Source: Muribaculaceae bacterium
Lineage (GTDB): Bacteria; Bacteroidota; Bacteroidia; Bacteroidales; Muribaculaceae
Assembly: GCA_029057255.1 (NCBI GenBank)
Contig: JAICZO010000277.1
Span: 1-10,236, forward strand
Direction: 5' to 3'
DNA: 10,236 nt
The notes beneath the pieces were generated by a model. That model saw only the letters and a program-made list of their open reading frames with translations. It had not been told where the DNA came from and ran no database searches. Within the stretch, counting starts at the first letter, position 1, and the number at the start of each line of letters is the position of its first letter. Both the position numbers and the translations under genes were made by a program. Below, in pieces: positions 1-7,584 of the stretch.

Positions 1-393
1 CATGGAAGGTATACTCCGTTGACTTATGTGATGATTGATTCCCTGCTGAGTCTCCATCCCGACATCACCCTCGTTACTGATAAGATTGAGGATGTCGAAG
101 CCCTTGACAGACATCTTTCGCGGCATAAAGAGCGTATGATTGTCGAGTGTTTTTCGCCTGCGCAGTATGATGAATGTCGCAGGCTGGGATACGCTCCTAT
201 GAAATCTTATCATAATTTCACCCCGGGCGGACTCAATGTAATAAAAATCAAATCAGCAAGATACTGCTATCAGCAGCTTATCCCAACCCGATATGCCGTG
301 TTTGACAATCGCGTAATGACCCGACGCGACGCTGACTCGATTTTCAGTTCTGACGCAAGGGTTCGGTTTGTTTATGTGGACGAGCTTGATTGA
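1..393 (+). CDS. Glycerophosphodiester phosphodiesterase-like protein, C-terminal part
   Basis: The reading frame is open from the first base, so the gene begins before the window; 130 residues are visible and the 5' end is missing. The visible part has the late strands of a GDPD-type TIM barrel: a TLVTDKIED stretch (visible residues about 22-30), then RMIVECFSPAQYDECRRLGY (about 45-64), which fits the family pattern of a strand ending in VE-x-FS followed by a helix and a Gly-Tyr. The catalytic His/Glu/Asp residues of this family lie in the missing N-terminal half, so activity cannot be judged. GDPD enzymes hydrolyse glycerophosphodiesters to glycerol-3-phosphate and an alcohol; related barrels occur in Bacteroidota envelope loci. 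Its stop is only 23 bp before the most likely start of the next gene, so the two are probably cotranscribed. A divergent PI-PLC-like barrel protein is the alternative. Confidence 0.6.
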   Translation, partial: HGRYTPLTYVMIDSLLSLHPDITLVTDKIEDVEALDRHLSRHKERMIVECFSPAQYDECRRLGYAPMKSYHNFTPGGLNVIKIKSARYCYQQLIPTRYAVFDNRVMTRRDADSIFSSDARVRFVYVDELD

Positions 394-416
394 GAGCCTG
401 TAATTCGCTGTTCTGT

Positions 417-2096
417 ATGTCAATACTCAATCTCAAAATATTTCACGAGGCCGACGATACTCGATGGGCAACGACATGGATGTGTCTGGTCTACATCTCA
501 ATCGGCGGCATGTGTGATTTGCCGGGGGCAAATGTATTGCCATTTCCGATTTGGGTTAATTGGACTCTCGTTGTTCTTATCTGCTGTTTCAAGGCGTCGC
601 TGGCTGTAATTTCGCTCAGACTGAGCCGGAGATACAAGGTGCTGTTTCCGGCGACGGTTACAGCTGTGGCAATATATGGCATATTGTGTCTGATCAACGC
701 CGTTACATACAGTCTGTATGAAATGGGAATCACCATCAAGATGCTCACGGTGTTGTCTCAGACCAACATAAATGAGGTTAAGGAATTCATACCAACGATG
801 GCATCCAATATCGGGGAGCTATTTTGCCGTCCCGAGACTTACGCTATTCTTGCATTCATCGTCTTGTCGCTGTTCGGAGTATCGAAGGTCCGTAAAACGG
901 TTTTGCGCAGGACTGCGATAGTGCTGTCTTCAGCCGGCTTTGCAGCACTTGTGACAGTGCTTTGCCTGATATCGAATGGCCGGACCAACTTCAGTGTTGC
1001 CGGACGCACCGTAAAGTCGATATGGTCGTCCTACAAAGAGCGTAAACAGATCGAGATGTTTATGTCGGACAGACCACTGCTGCCCTATCCCGAAACCGTG
1101 AAAAGTCAACAGCTTGCAGACGTTTTTATGGTAATCGGCGAGTCGGCATCGCGGAGTCATCTTTCCCTTTATGATTACCCGCTCAACACATGTCCCGTTC
1201 TCAGCCGGATAGACGATGGCCTTATCGTGTTCGACAATGCAATAGGCTCGTCGACCTCCACGGCCTTCAACATGAACCGCATCCTCACATTCCTGTCAGA
1301 CAGCGACGAAGCAACACGATGGAACGAAAGCGCCATGTTGTTTGGCGTTCTCAATCAGGCCGGCTACCATACTGCATGGGTATCCAATCAGGAGATGGGC
1401 GGTATGTGGAGCAATCCAACCCCGGCGATGGTGGCAGATGCTGACGTGGTCGAATACGTCGGCAGCATATCGTCGGATGATGCAACTATGGCAAAATATG
1501 ATGATGCCGTGCTGCCGGTAATCGAAAAACTCGCTTTAAGAGAAGACAGCCCCAAATTCATAGGAGTACATCTGATGGGATCGCATATCGAATACTGGAA
1601 GCGGTATCCCAAAGACTATGACATTTTTACCGCTGAATCGATACTTGGACTCAACCGCAATTTCGAACTATCGCACTCACATGCGGCCACAGTCGCCGAG
1701 TATGATAATTCGATATACTATACCGACTACATACTTGGCCGTATAATCGACATTGTCAACTCAAGCCGACGGCCGACAATAATGATATACTTCTCCGACC
1801 ACGGCGAAAACGTCTATGATGACAACGATAATTTCTGCGGGCGCGACTCACGATATGTGGAAGTCCCGTTCGTAATGTATGCGAACGCACCATTCCGGGA
1901 GTACTGTCCCGAACTATATCACAGGCTTGCAGAAGCAGCATCCAAGCCATTGAGCACCGCGGACATAGCTAATGTCGTATGCACGCTGACAGGCACAGAA
2001 TACTGTCTTTACGATTCAACCCGCGACGTGTCGTCTCCCTCCTATGTCTCCGGGCCACGATATGTGGATGACAAACTATGGCAATCCTCCGAATGA
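417..2096 (+). CDS. Phosphoethanolamine transferase, EptA/MCR-like (sulfatase-fold membrane enzyme)
   Basis: A 559-aa inner-membrane enzyme, close to the usual 540-560 aa of EptA-type transferases. About five hydrophobic segments fill residues 15-190, followed by a periplasmic alkaline-phosphatase/sulfatase domain. Metal and catalytic residues are present: E242 in VIGES, the nucleophile Thr at T282 in SSTSTAF, H390 in MGSHIEYW, and D461-H462 in FSDHGEN. EYDNSIYYTDYIL is the family's conserved helix. The family moves phosphoethanolamine from phosphatidylethanolamine to lipid A or core sugar, releasing diacylglycerol, and usually lowers cationic peptide binding. Oddity: the cysteines that flank the nucleophile in MCR-1 (C281 and C291) are Ser and Arg here. 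I chose the ATG at 417; an in-frame TTG at 390 overlapping the previous stop would add nine residues. No promoter is visible, which fits cotranscription with the gene before it. The acceptor (lipid A, capsule or other glycan) cannot be told from sequence. Confidence 0.85.
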   Translation: MSILNLKIFHEADDTRWATTWMCLVYISIGGMCDLPGANVLPFPIWVNWTLVVLICCFKASLAVISLRLSRRYKVLFPATVTAVAIYGILCLINAVTYSLYEMGITIKMLTVLSQTNINEVKEFIPTMASNIGELFCRPETYAILAFIVLSLFGVSKVRKTVLRRTAIVLSSAGFAALVTVLCLISNGRTNFSVAGRTVKSIWSSYKERKQIEMFMSDRPLLPYPETVKSQQLADVFMVIGESASRSHLSLYDYPLNTCPVLSRIDDGLIVFDNAIGSSTSTAFNMNRILTFLSDSDEATRWNESAMLFGVLNQAGYHTAWVSNQEMGGMWSNPTPAMVADADVVEYVGSISSDDATMAKYDDAVLPVIEKLALREDSPKFIGVHLMGSHIEYWKRYPKDYDIFTAESILGLNRNFELSHSHAATVAEYDNSIYYTDYILGRIIDIVNSSRRPTIMIYFSDHGENVYDDNDNFCGRDSRYVEVPFVMYANAPFREYCPELYHRLAEAASKPLSTADIANVVCTLTGTEYCLYDSTRDVSSPSYVSGPRYVDDKLWQSSE

Positions 2097-2160
2097 AATC
2101 GACAGCGCCATCGCCATGCCATTCAGCGCACACCACTCATTATAAGCGTATTGCATTCCG

Positions 2161-2218
2161 ATTTATCGTAATTTGCGATAAATTACGATAAATTGCGATA
2201 ATGCTATTTGATTTTACT
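2161..2218. repeat. Direct repeat copy A, downstream of fic
   Basis: Bases 2161-2190 match 3547-3576 at 28 of 30 positions, and 2204-2218 match 3580-3594 at 14 of 15. Copy A carries 13 bases between the two blocks where copy B has 3. Both copies have the same orientation and bracket fic with a period of about 1,386 bp. The block at 2204-2218 contains the fic stop codon and its last codons. Confidence 0.75.
2162..2192. promoter_or_regulatory. Perfect 13-bp inverted repeat at the 3' end of fic
   Basis: TTTATCGTAATTT (2162-2174) and AAATTACGATAAA (2180-2192) are exact reverse complements around a 5-bp spacer, GCGAT. A further TTGCGATAA follows at 2194-2201. The elements (ATAAATTRCGAT type, roughly 10-bp spacing) are the same as in the fic promoter region. 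It lies between convergent genes and is AT-rich without a clear T-tract, so a displaced operator copy is more likely than an intrinsic terminator, though a weak terminator role is possible. Confidence 0.45.
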
Positions 2219-3508
2219 CAACATCATCTCGAAGCAGGATGACCGGATATATCCTTTTGTCCTTCCGTTCAGACTAATTTCATCCAGGTAGCCTTTTTCG
2301 GTCAGTTTTCTCAAGTCTGACTTAGCGGTATTGGGGGTCACCCCGAAAATGCCTACAATATCAGTTGATACAAGCACAATATCGGGATTATCTATACAAA
2401 GGCTCAGGATTTTGGCCTGTCGAGTTGTGACATTGCCCAGATGCAGAAGTTTTTCAGATTTCTTTTTCTCGTTATTTTTACGTTTGATATATCGGCTCAA
2501 AGCATCAAAAGCCTTGAGGAGGACATCCAAATTATATTGTATGAAATATCCGATATCATTGCCATCTGCTTCAGAATATAGAAATGCTTTCTCGTAAGAT
2601 TTCTTAGAGCCTCTAATAATACGAGAAATAGATAAATATTGCACGAGCCAATAATTTGATTTCATCATATACCAATAGAACAGGGCTCTTGCAGTGCGAC
2701 CATTACCATCAGCGAACGGGTGGTAATAGCCAATAAGGAAGTGTATTGTTATAGCCTTGATTATCGGATGGACGAAAACCTCAGTACTCTCTTCATTGAA
2801 AAAGGCGCATAAGCTATTCAAGAACTCATTCAGGCACTGCGCTGATGGTGGCATGTGTACGATTTCACCTGTTATGCCGTTGCCAACTACAATATTCTCA
2901 TCATCTCGCCTTAAACGACCGGCTGCATCCGGAACATCAAGAGCGTTTTCGGTCATCATCCCATGTATCTGCATTATATAAGCAGGGGTCAACGATTCTT
3001 TTGCATGGTCTCGAATGAAATTAATGGTATTATAGTTATTGAGAATCATGCGCTGACTTTTATCTTTGGGAGAAATCTTCTTACGAAGCATCTCCTTTGC
3101 AGATTCACGCGTTGTAGCTGCACCCTCCATTTGGCTTGAGGCAATCGCCTCCTCCATAATAGAACTGATAAGATACAGCTCCTGTGTTGTCTTATCGTTT
3201 GGGAAAATCTTGGAAGCTCCCCAAGAACCGCCAAAATTCATATCAAACTCATGGCACAGCCTCTGCATGGTATTTGTCAGAGAGAAATGAATACTATTCT
3301 GAGGCCAGACTTTGACATCTGTCAGATTTCTCACCGATTTAACTCTGTTCCACAATTCAATATCTGTCATGCCTGAAGGCGTACGATATTTGACATCGCT
3401 CCAGTATAGATACCTGCTGTTGATTGAGGAAATAAGATTCTTCAATTCTTCAGACTCATTAGAAGTATCTGTGTGAGTGGTCGTAATATGGGGAGGCAAT
3501 TCAATCAT
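2204..3508 (-). CDS. Fic family protein AMP-transferase with C-terminal winged helix (class II)
   Basis: A 434-aa cytoplasmic Fic protein. The catalytic motif HPFADGNGRT starts at H263 and is intact (general base His, Asp/Asn/Gly/Arg for phosphate and metal binding). The N-terminal inhibitory helix motif (S/T)xxxE(G/N) is visible as SSQMEG at residues 124-129; it marks class II Fic proteins, which are auto-inhibited. Residues 245-262 (VHPIIKAITIHFLIGYYH) are the usual helix before the active site. About residues 360-420 form a winged helix-turn-helix, with TPNTAKSDLRKLTEKGYL (391-408) as probable recognition helix and wing. The family moves AMP from ATP to Ser/Thr/Tyr of a target protein; the target is unknown. 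No antitoxin gene adjoins it, as expected when the inhibitory helix is internal. It is more AT-rich than the ABC-F and flavodiiron genes, and direct repeats flank it. The DNA-binding domain and operator repeats over its promoter suggest autoregulation. Confidence 0.93.
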   Translation of the reverse strand: MIELPPHITTTHTDTSNESEELKNLISSINSRYLYWSDVKYRTPSGMTDIELWNRVKSVRNLTDVKVWPQNSIHFSLTNTMQRLCHEFDMNFGGSWGASKIFPNDKTTQELYLISSIMEEAIASSQMEGAATTRESAKEMLRKKISPKDKSQRMILNNYNTINFIRDHAKESLTPAYIMQIHGMMTENALDVPDAAGRLRRDDENIVVGNGITGEIVHMPPSAQCLNEFLNSLCAFFNEESTEVFVHPIIKAITIHFLIGYYHPFADGNGRTARALFYWYMMKSNYWLVQYLSISRIIRGSKKSYEKAFLYSEADGNDIGYFIQYNLDVLLKAFDALSRYIKRKNNEKKKSEKLLHLGNVTTRQAKILSLCIDNPDIVLVSTDIVGIFGVTPNTAKSDLRKLTEKGYLDEISLNGRTKGYIRSSCFEMMLSKIK

Positions 3509-3525
3509 AATAACAAATCTTGATG

Positions 3526-3557
3526 CAAATATAGCAATTTATCGCAATTTATCCAAA
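3526..3557 (-). promoter_or_regulatory. Bacteroidota-type promoter of fic
   Basis: On the minus strand the pattern is TTTG (3557-3554), 20 nt, then TATATTTG (3533-3526), an excellent match to the Bacteroidota -33/-7 consensus. Transcription should start near 3520, leaving about 12 nt before the ATG at 3508. Confidence 0.7.
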
Positions 3558-3576
3558 TTTGCGATAAATTACGATA
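3535..3576. promoter_or_regulatory. Operator-like array over the fic promoter
   Basis: Four elements at about 10-bp steps: CAATTTATCG and CAATTTATCC on one strand, then TTTGCGATAA and ATTACGATA as their inverted counterparts. The array covers the -33 element and the spacer up to the -7 element. Binding there would block RNA polymerase. The best candidate ligand is the winged helix of the Fic protein itself (inference). Confidence 0.5.
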
Positions 3577-3594
3577 TATCTATTTGATATTACT
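3547..3594. repeat. Direct repeat copy B, upstream of fic
   Basis: This is the partner of 2161-2218. Block 3547-3576 is nearly identical to 2161-2190, and block 3580-3594 to 2204-2218. Read on the minus strand, 3594-3580 encodes Ser-Asn-Ile-Lys-stop, whereas the true end of fic encodes Ser-Lys-Ile-Lys-stop. It may therefore be the last trace of a second fic copy that once lay upstream. Confidence 0.7.
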
Positions 3595-3668
3595 ACTTTT
3601 AGCACTGGCTCAACCAGGAAGGCAAAAGCAAAGACAGCAAATAAAAGCCGCTTTTTAACATTGATGTG

Positions 3669-3701
3669 TTGTGTTATTGCACAGATTGAGTTGTAACTTT
3701 G
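3669..3701 (+). promoter_or_regulatory. Probable promoter of the DUF1848 gene
   Basis: TAACTTTG at 3694-3701 matches the -7 consensus TAnnTTTG. A TTG at 3669-3671 lies 22 nt upstream, slightly wider than ideal. The ATG follows 18 nt after the -7 element, so the leader would be about 10-12 nt. The promoter is divergent from that of fic, about 140 bp away. Confidence 0.5.
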
Positions 3702-3719
3702 TGCAAAGATAATTCTACC

Positions 3720-4703
3720 ATGATGAAACATACGACTATATCCTTAAGCAACGATAAGGGAACGGAAGTTCCTGCCCGAGTCCCTTTGATTGTATCGGCA
3801 AGCAGAGCTACCGACATTCCGGCATTCTACGCCGACTGGTTTTTCCGTAGGCTTGACAAGGGCTATGTCAGGTGGCGCAACCCCTTCTCGGGGCAGGAAA
3901 GCTATGTTTCACTCGGCAATACCCGTTTCATTGTTTTCTGGTCGAAGAATCCGGCGCCGCTTATTCCGTACCTGCCTAAGCTTAAAGCACGAGGAATAGG
4001 GTGCTATATCCACTTTACGCTGAATGATTACGAGGCCGAAGGGCTTGAACCAAATGTTCCGCCCTTGGCGCAACGGATAGACACCTTCCGTCGTCTTGTT
4101 GATGCTCTCGGTGTGGGAGGGGTGGTATGGCGCTTTGACCCGCTTATTCTTACAGATAAAATAAGTGTTGATACTTTACTTGAAAGAATAGCGCACATCG
4201 CCGATTCCCTGTCCGACTGGACAGAAAAGCTCGTTTTCAGTTTTGCTGACATTGAGTCGTACAAAAAAGTGTCGCGCAACCTTCGACTGTGCGGTATCAA
4301 CTATCGTGAATGGGTAGAAGAGTCTATGCGTATGTTTGCTTCGCGACTCGCGGCTATGAACCTCGATAATTGGCGCTTAAGGCTTGCGACGTGTGCCGAA
4401 CGCATCGACCTTTCAGAATACGGCATCGAGCACAATCGCTGCGTCGACCCCGAACTGATAAGCCGTCTTGCACCCCACGATGCCACTCTGCAAAATTTCC
4501 TTTATAACGCCAAAACCGACAGCGGCCAGCGCAAGGCCTGCGGCTGCATCCTCTCAAAAGACATCGGAGCATACAGCACTTGTCCGCACAGCTGTCTCTA
4601 CTGCTATGCCAACACGTCTTCGGCCGCGGCACTTGCCAACTATCGGAAATATACCGACAATCCGCTCAATGACTCAATAATATGCACCCGCGCAAGCGGC
4701 TGA
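3720..4703 (+). CDS. DUF1848 family protein with C-terminal radical-SAM-like cysteine cluster
   Basis: A 327-aa protein starting at the ATG at 3720 (an ATG at 3723 is equally possible). N-terminal hallmarks of the family are present: LIVSASRATDIPAFY (residues 23-37), FWSKNPAPL (73-81) and VWRFDPLI (136-143). Near the C-terminus come C274 and C276 (CGC), then the SKDIGAYSTCPHSCLYCYAN segment, with C288, C292 and C295 in CX3CX2C spacing, the classic spacing for a [4Fe-4S] cluster that binds S-adenosylmethionine. In canonical radical SAM enzymes this motif sits near the N-terminus; its C-terminal position is a known feature of DUF1848. The reaction and substrate are unknown. The gene stands alone, divergent from fic, and no downstream gene is close enough to be an obvious operon partner. 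Family assignment is firm; an iron-sulfur enzyme role is inferred. Confidence 0.87.
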   Translation: MMKHTTISLSNDKGTEVPARVPLIVSASRATDIPAFYADWFFRRLDKGYVRWRNPFSGQESYVSLGNTRFIVFWSKNPAPLIPYLPKLKARGIGCYIHFTLNDYEAEGLEPNVPPLAQRIDTFRRLVDALGVGGVVWRFDPLILTDKISVDTLLERIAHIADSLSDWTEKLVFSFADIESYKKVSRNLRLCGINYREWVEESMRMFASRLAAMNLDNWRLRLATCAERIDLSEYGIEHNRCVDPELISRLAPHDATLQNFLYNAKTDSGQRKACGCILSKDIGAYSTCPHSCLYCYANTSSAAALANYRKYTDNPLNDSIICTRASG

Positions 4704-4706
4704 TAA

Positions 4707-4881
4707 TCAGTCCGGGGTAATTATGCCGGTTGATATCGATTTGTCGATATTGCGCTTATCGTGTGAGATTTTCTTGCCGAAGTCTACCGCCCAGTTCACT
4801 TTTATATATGCTGATGACCTGCTAAATCACCTATGTAGTACGATGCCCGAGCAGACCGGAGATCGGCTCGTCGTTAATACC
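4707..4881 (-). pseudogene. Doubtful degenerate tyrosine-recombinase C-terminus
   Basis: On the minus strand one frame reads INDEPISGLLGHRTT before two in-frame stops; the LLGHR piece recalls the conserved LGH box of tyrosine recombinases. A second frame then continues as SAYIKVNWAVDFGKKISHDK and runs on to a stop at 4707, where a recombinase would have its catalytic Tyr (here perhaps the Y of AYIKV). A frameshift and stops are needed to join them, and the His-to-Tyr spacing is a few residues too long. The plus strand of the same bases holds a 53-codon open frame (4723-4884) with no recognisable features. Chance resemblance is a real possibility. Confidence 0.18.
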
Positions 4882-4914
4882 TGATTATTCTGTAAAATAT
4901 TTGTGGGATAATGG

Positions 4915-4944
4915 TTGATGAATGAAGTTTTTAGGCTATATTTG
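4915..4944 (+). promoter_or_regulatory. Promoter-like site in the gene-poor stretch
   Basis: TTG (4915-4917), 19 nt, then TATATTTG (4937-4944) fit the Bacteroidota promoter pattern, with a start expected near 4951. If it is real, the small ORF starting at 4918 cannot be translated from its first ATG in this transcript; the in-frame ATG at 5002 would be the first usable one. Confidence 0.35.
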
Positions 4945-5082
4945 CAAAAAGAGTCTGACATACAACCTAATTTCTCCGAACCTGAAATATTGAATACTTA
5001 TATGGCGGCACACAATGGCTTCCGCTCGCCGTTTCGCGACGAGGATATTGCTGTCTGTCTATGCACAATCGATGAGAGCTGA
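4918..5082 (+). CDS. Small unrecognised ORF 1 (54 aa)
   Basis: ATG 4918 to TGA 5080 encodes 54 residues, beginning MNEVFRLYLQKESDI and ending DEDIAVCLCTIDES. The sequence is mixed and acidic and looks protein-like, but I recognise no family. The last 11 bases overlap the start of the next small ORF. The two could be one former gene of about 98 codons broken by a frameshift near 5075. A promoter-like site within its 5' end argues for a start at 5002 or for no translation. Confidence 0.28.
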   Translation: MNEVFRLYLQKESDIQPNFSEPEILNTYMAAHNGFRSPFRDEDIAVCLCTIDES

Positions 5083-5206
5083 GGATTACTACGAATCGGC
5101 ATATTATGAGGGTAAATTAGACTATAAAACAGATTTTTGCGATGAAATTGACCGTATAATAATTTATATCGGATTGATTTACGAAGCAAATCCAAACTTT
5201 AGATGA
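5072..5206 (+). CDS. Small unrecognised ORF 2 (44 aa)
   Basis: ATG 5072 overlaps the end of ORF 1, giving 44 residues rich in Tyr, Asp, Glu and Ile (MRAEDYYESAYYEGK at the start, YIGLIYEANPNFR at the end). The same frame is open from an ATG at 5015 (63 residues), but that extension overlaps ORF 1 and is Arg/Ser/Ala-rich like an out-of-frame reading. No family is recognised. It is either a coupled small protein or the 3' half of a frameshifted gene. Confidence 0.28.
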   Translation: MRAEDYYESAYYEGKLDYKTDFCDEIDRIIIYIGLIYEANPNFR

Positions 5207-5328
5207 TGAAATATCTTTTAATATTCGCATTATTTTGTTTATATTTTACCAATACGCTTTATTCTTCAATTACAAGTTGTCAATCTTTAATGACAGCTGT
5301 CAGACAATTATATCATCATCAGCATTGA
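5203..5328 (+). CDS. Small ORF 3 with signal-peptide-like N-terminus (41 aa)
   Basis: The start ATG overlaps the stop of ORF 2 (ATGATGA at 5203-5209), an arrangement typical of translational coupling. The product begins MMKYLLIFALFCLYF, a short positive start followed by a hydrophobic core, as in a secretion signal or a single membrane helix. It then stops after 41 codons. From about 5310 another frame reads SSSALITDNRDDVKKKIDEL and continues to 5450, so a longer secreted protein interrupted by a frameshift is possible. Function is unknown. Confidence 0.25.
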   Translation: MMKYLLIFALFCLYFTNTLYSSITSCQSLMTAVRQLYHHQH

Positions 5329-5428
5329 TAACTGACAATAGAGATGATGTTAAGAAAAAAATAGATGAACTTAGAGCCTTCATGGTTAGACTATGGTATT
5401 CTAAATGTCTAAAAGTAAATAGACAACA

Positions 5429-5465
5429 GCGCACCCGGGACAGCCGATGACCGTCCCGGGTGCGC
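5429..5465 (-). terminator. Hairpin terminator of the ABC-F gene
   Basis: GCGCACCCGGGAC (5429-5441) and GTCCCGGGTGCGC (5453-5465) form a perfect 13-bp GC-rich stem with an 11-nt loop, 13 nt past the ABC-F stop. On the minus strand the sequence after the stem is T-rich (TGTTGTCTATTTACTTTT) rather than a pure T-run. Confidence 0.75.
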
Positions 5466-5478
5466 CGTTGATGGGGTC

Positions 5479-7098
<1,620 letters not shown>

Positions 7099-7129
7099 AA
7101 TAAATCACAAATCTTTAAGGATGAAAGTG

Positions 7130-7161
7130 CAAATTTACCCATTCTTGCGGCGTCTACCAAA
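7130..7161 (-). promoter_or_regulatory. Promoter of the ABC-F gene
   Basis: On the minus strand the pattern is TTTG (7161-7158), 20 nt, then TAAATTTG (7137-7130), a near-ideal Bacteroidota promoter. The ATG at 7098 is 31 nt beyond the -7 element, so the leader is about 25 nt. Confidence 0.7.
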
Positions 7162-7265
7162 TTCCGTCACTGCTTTTGGCCGGGCCATGCGGGGCCTCGG
7201 CTGAACATTTACCACTGAAAACAAGTTTGTATATGTATCACTTACAATTAAAAAATATTACGACT

Positions 7266-7520
7266 ATGAGTTTTCTTTGGTTTATAATCATCGGCATCGT
7301 CGCCGGATTCATCGCCGGCAAACTGATGCGCGGCGGTGGCTTCGGCATCATCATCAACCTTATCGTAGGCATCCTCGGCGGTGTGCTGGGCGGATGGCTG
7401 TTCGGGCTGCTCGGCATCAGCACAAGCAGCATCATAGGCAGCCTGCTGACATCGGTTGTAGGCGCCGTGGTACTCCTGTGGATAGCAGGCCTGGTGAGCC
7501 GCTCGGTGCACAAGTCCTGA
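7266..7520 (+). CDS. GlsB/YeaQ/YmgE family small membrane protein
   Basis: 84 residues from the ATG at 7266; an in-frame ATG at 7233 would add 11 residues, but the family normally begins directly at the first helix, as MSFLWFIIIGIVAGFIAGKL does here. The order is typical: helix 1 (about 3-20), the RGGGFG loop (about 22-27), helix 2 (GIIINLIVGILGGVLGGWLF), a short turn, and helix 3 (about 52-77), ending in a basic tail. Gly-rich spacing within the helices is the family hallmark. Members are inner-membrane proteins linked to general stress responses, with no known biochemical activity. The gene is divergent from ABC-F and monocistronic, with a strong terminator right after it. No good promoter match was found; CAAGTTTG at 7222-7229 is the closest -7-like site. 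Confidence 0.88.
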   Translation: MSFLWFIIIGIVAGFIAGKLMRGGGFGIIINLIVGILGGVLGGWLFGLLGISTSSIIGSLLTSVVGAVVLLWIAGLVSRSVHKS

Positions 7521-7529
7521 GACCGTAAA

Positions 7530-7569
7530 CAATGACTCCGGGCAATGGCGCGGAGTTATTGTTTTTTTT
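7530..7569 (+). terminator. Intrinsic terminator of the GlsB-like gene
   Basis: CAATGACTCCG (7530-7540) pairs with CGGAGTTATTG (7551-7561) over 11 bp with one G-U pair, around a 10-nt loop, followed by eight T (7562-7569). It begins 10 nt after the stop. Confidence 0.88.
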
Positions 7570-7584
7570 ATCTGCTTTTTTTCC

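Larger units (their letters stand above)
4704..5428. other. Gene-poor, partly AT-rich stretch
   Basis: About 725 bp lie between the DUF1848 stop and the ABC-F terminator without a confident gene. From about 5090 the base composition falls well below that of the ABC-F gene in GC. It holds several short reading frames, one promoter-like site, a 7-bp hairpin just after DUF1848 (ATATCGA 4733-4739, TCGATAT 4744-4750, no T-tract), and possible protein remnants. It looks like eroded or recently acquired DNA. Confidence 0.6.

Noticed and set aside
2204..3508. A separate antitoxin gene for Fic
   Set aside because: No small ORF adjoins fic on the same strand, and the inhibitory motif SSQMEG is inside the protein, so none is expected.
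2162..3576. The repeats around fic read as a CRISPR array or as insertion-sequence ends
   Set aside because: There are only two copies 1.4 kb apart, in direct rather than inverted orientation; there is no transposase, no spacer series, and the repeats overlap the fic stop codon and promoter.
3549..3731. A 60-codon minus-strand frame over the fic/DUF1848 intergenic region
   Set aside because: It covers both divergent promoters and the operator array; the product is low-complexity and lies in a different frame from the fic remnant codons.
5300..5382. A minus-strand frame beginning MKALSSSIFFLTSSLLS that looks like a signal peptide
   Set aside because: It stops after about 27 codons right after the signal-like part and lies downstream of the ABC-F terminator; an AT-rich chance frame is the better explanation.
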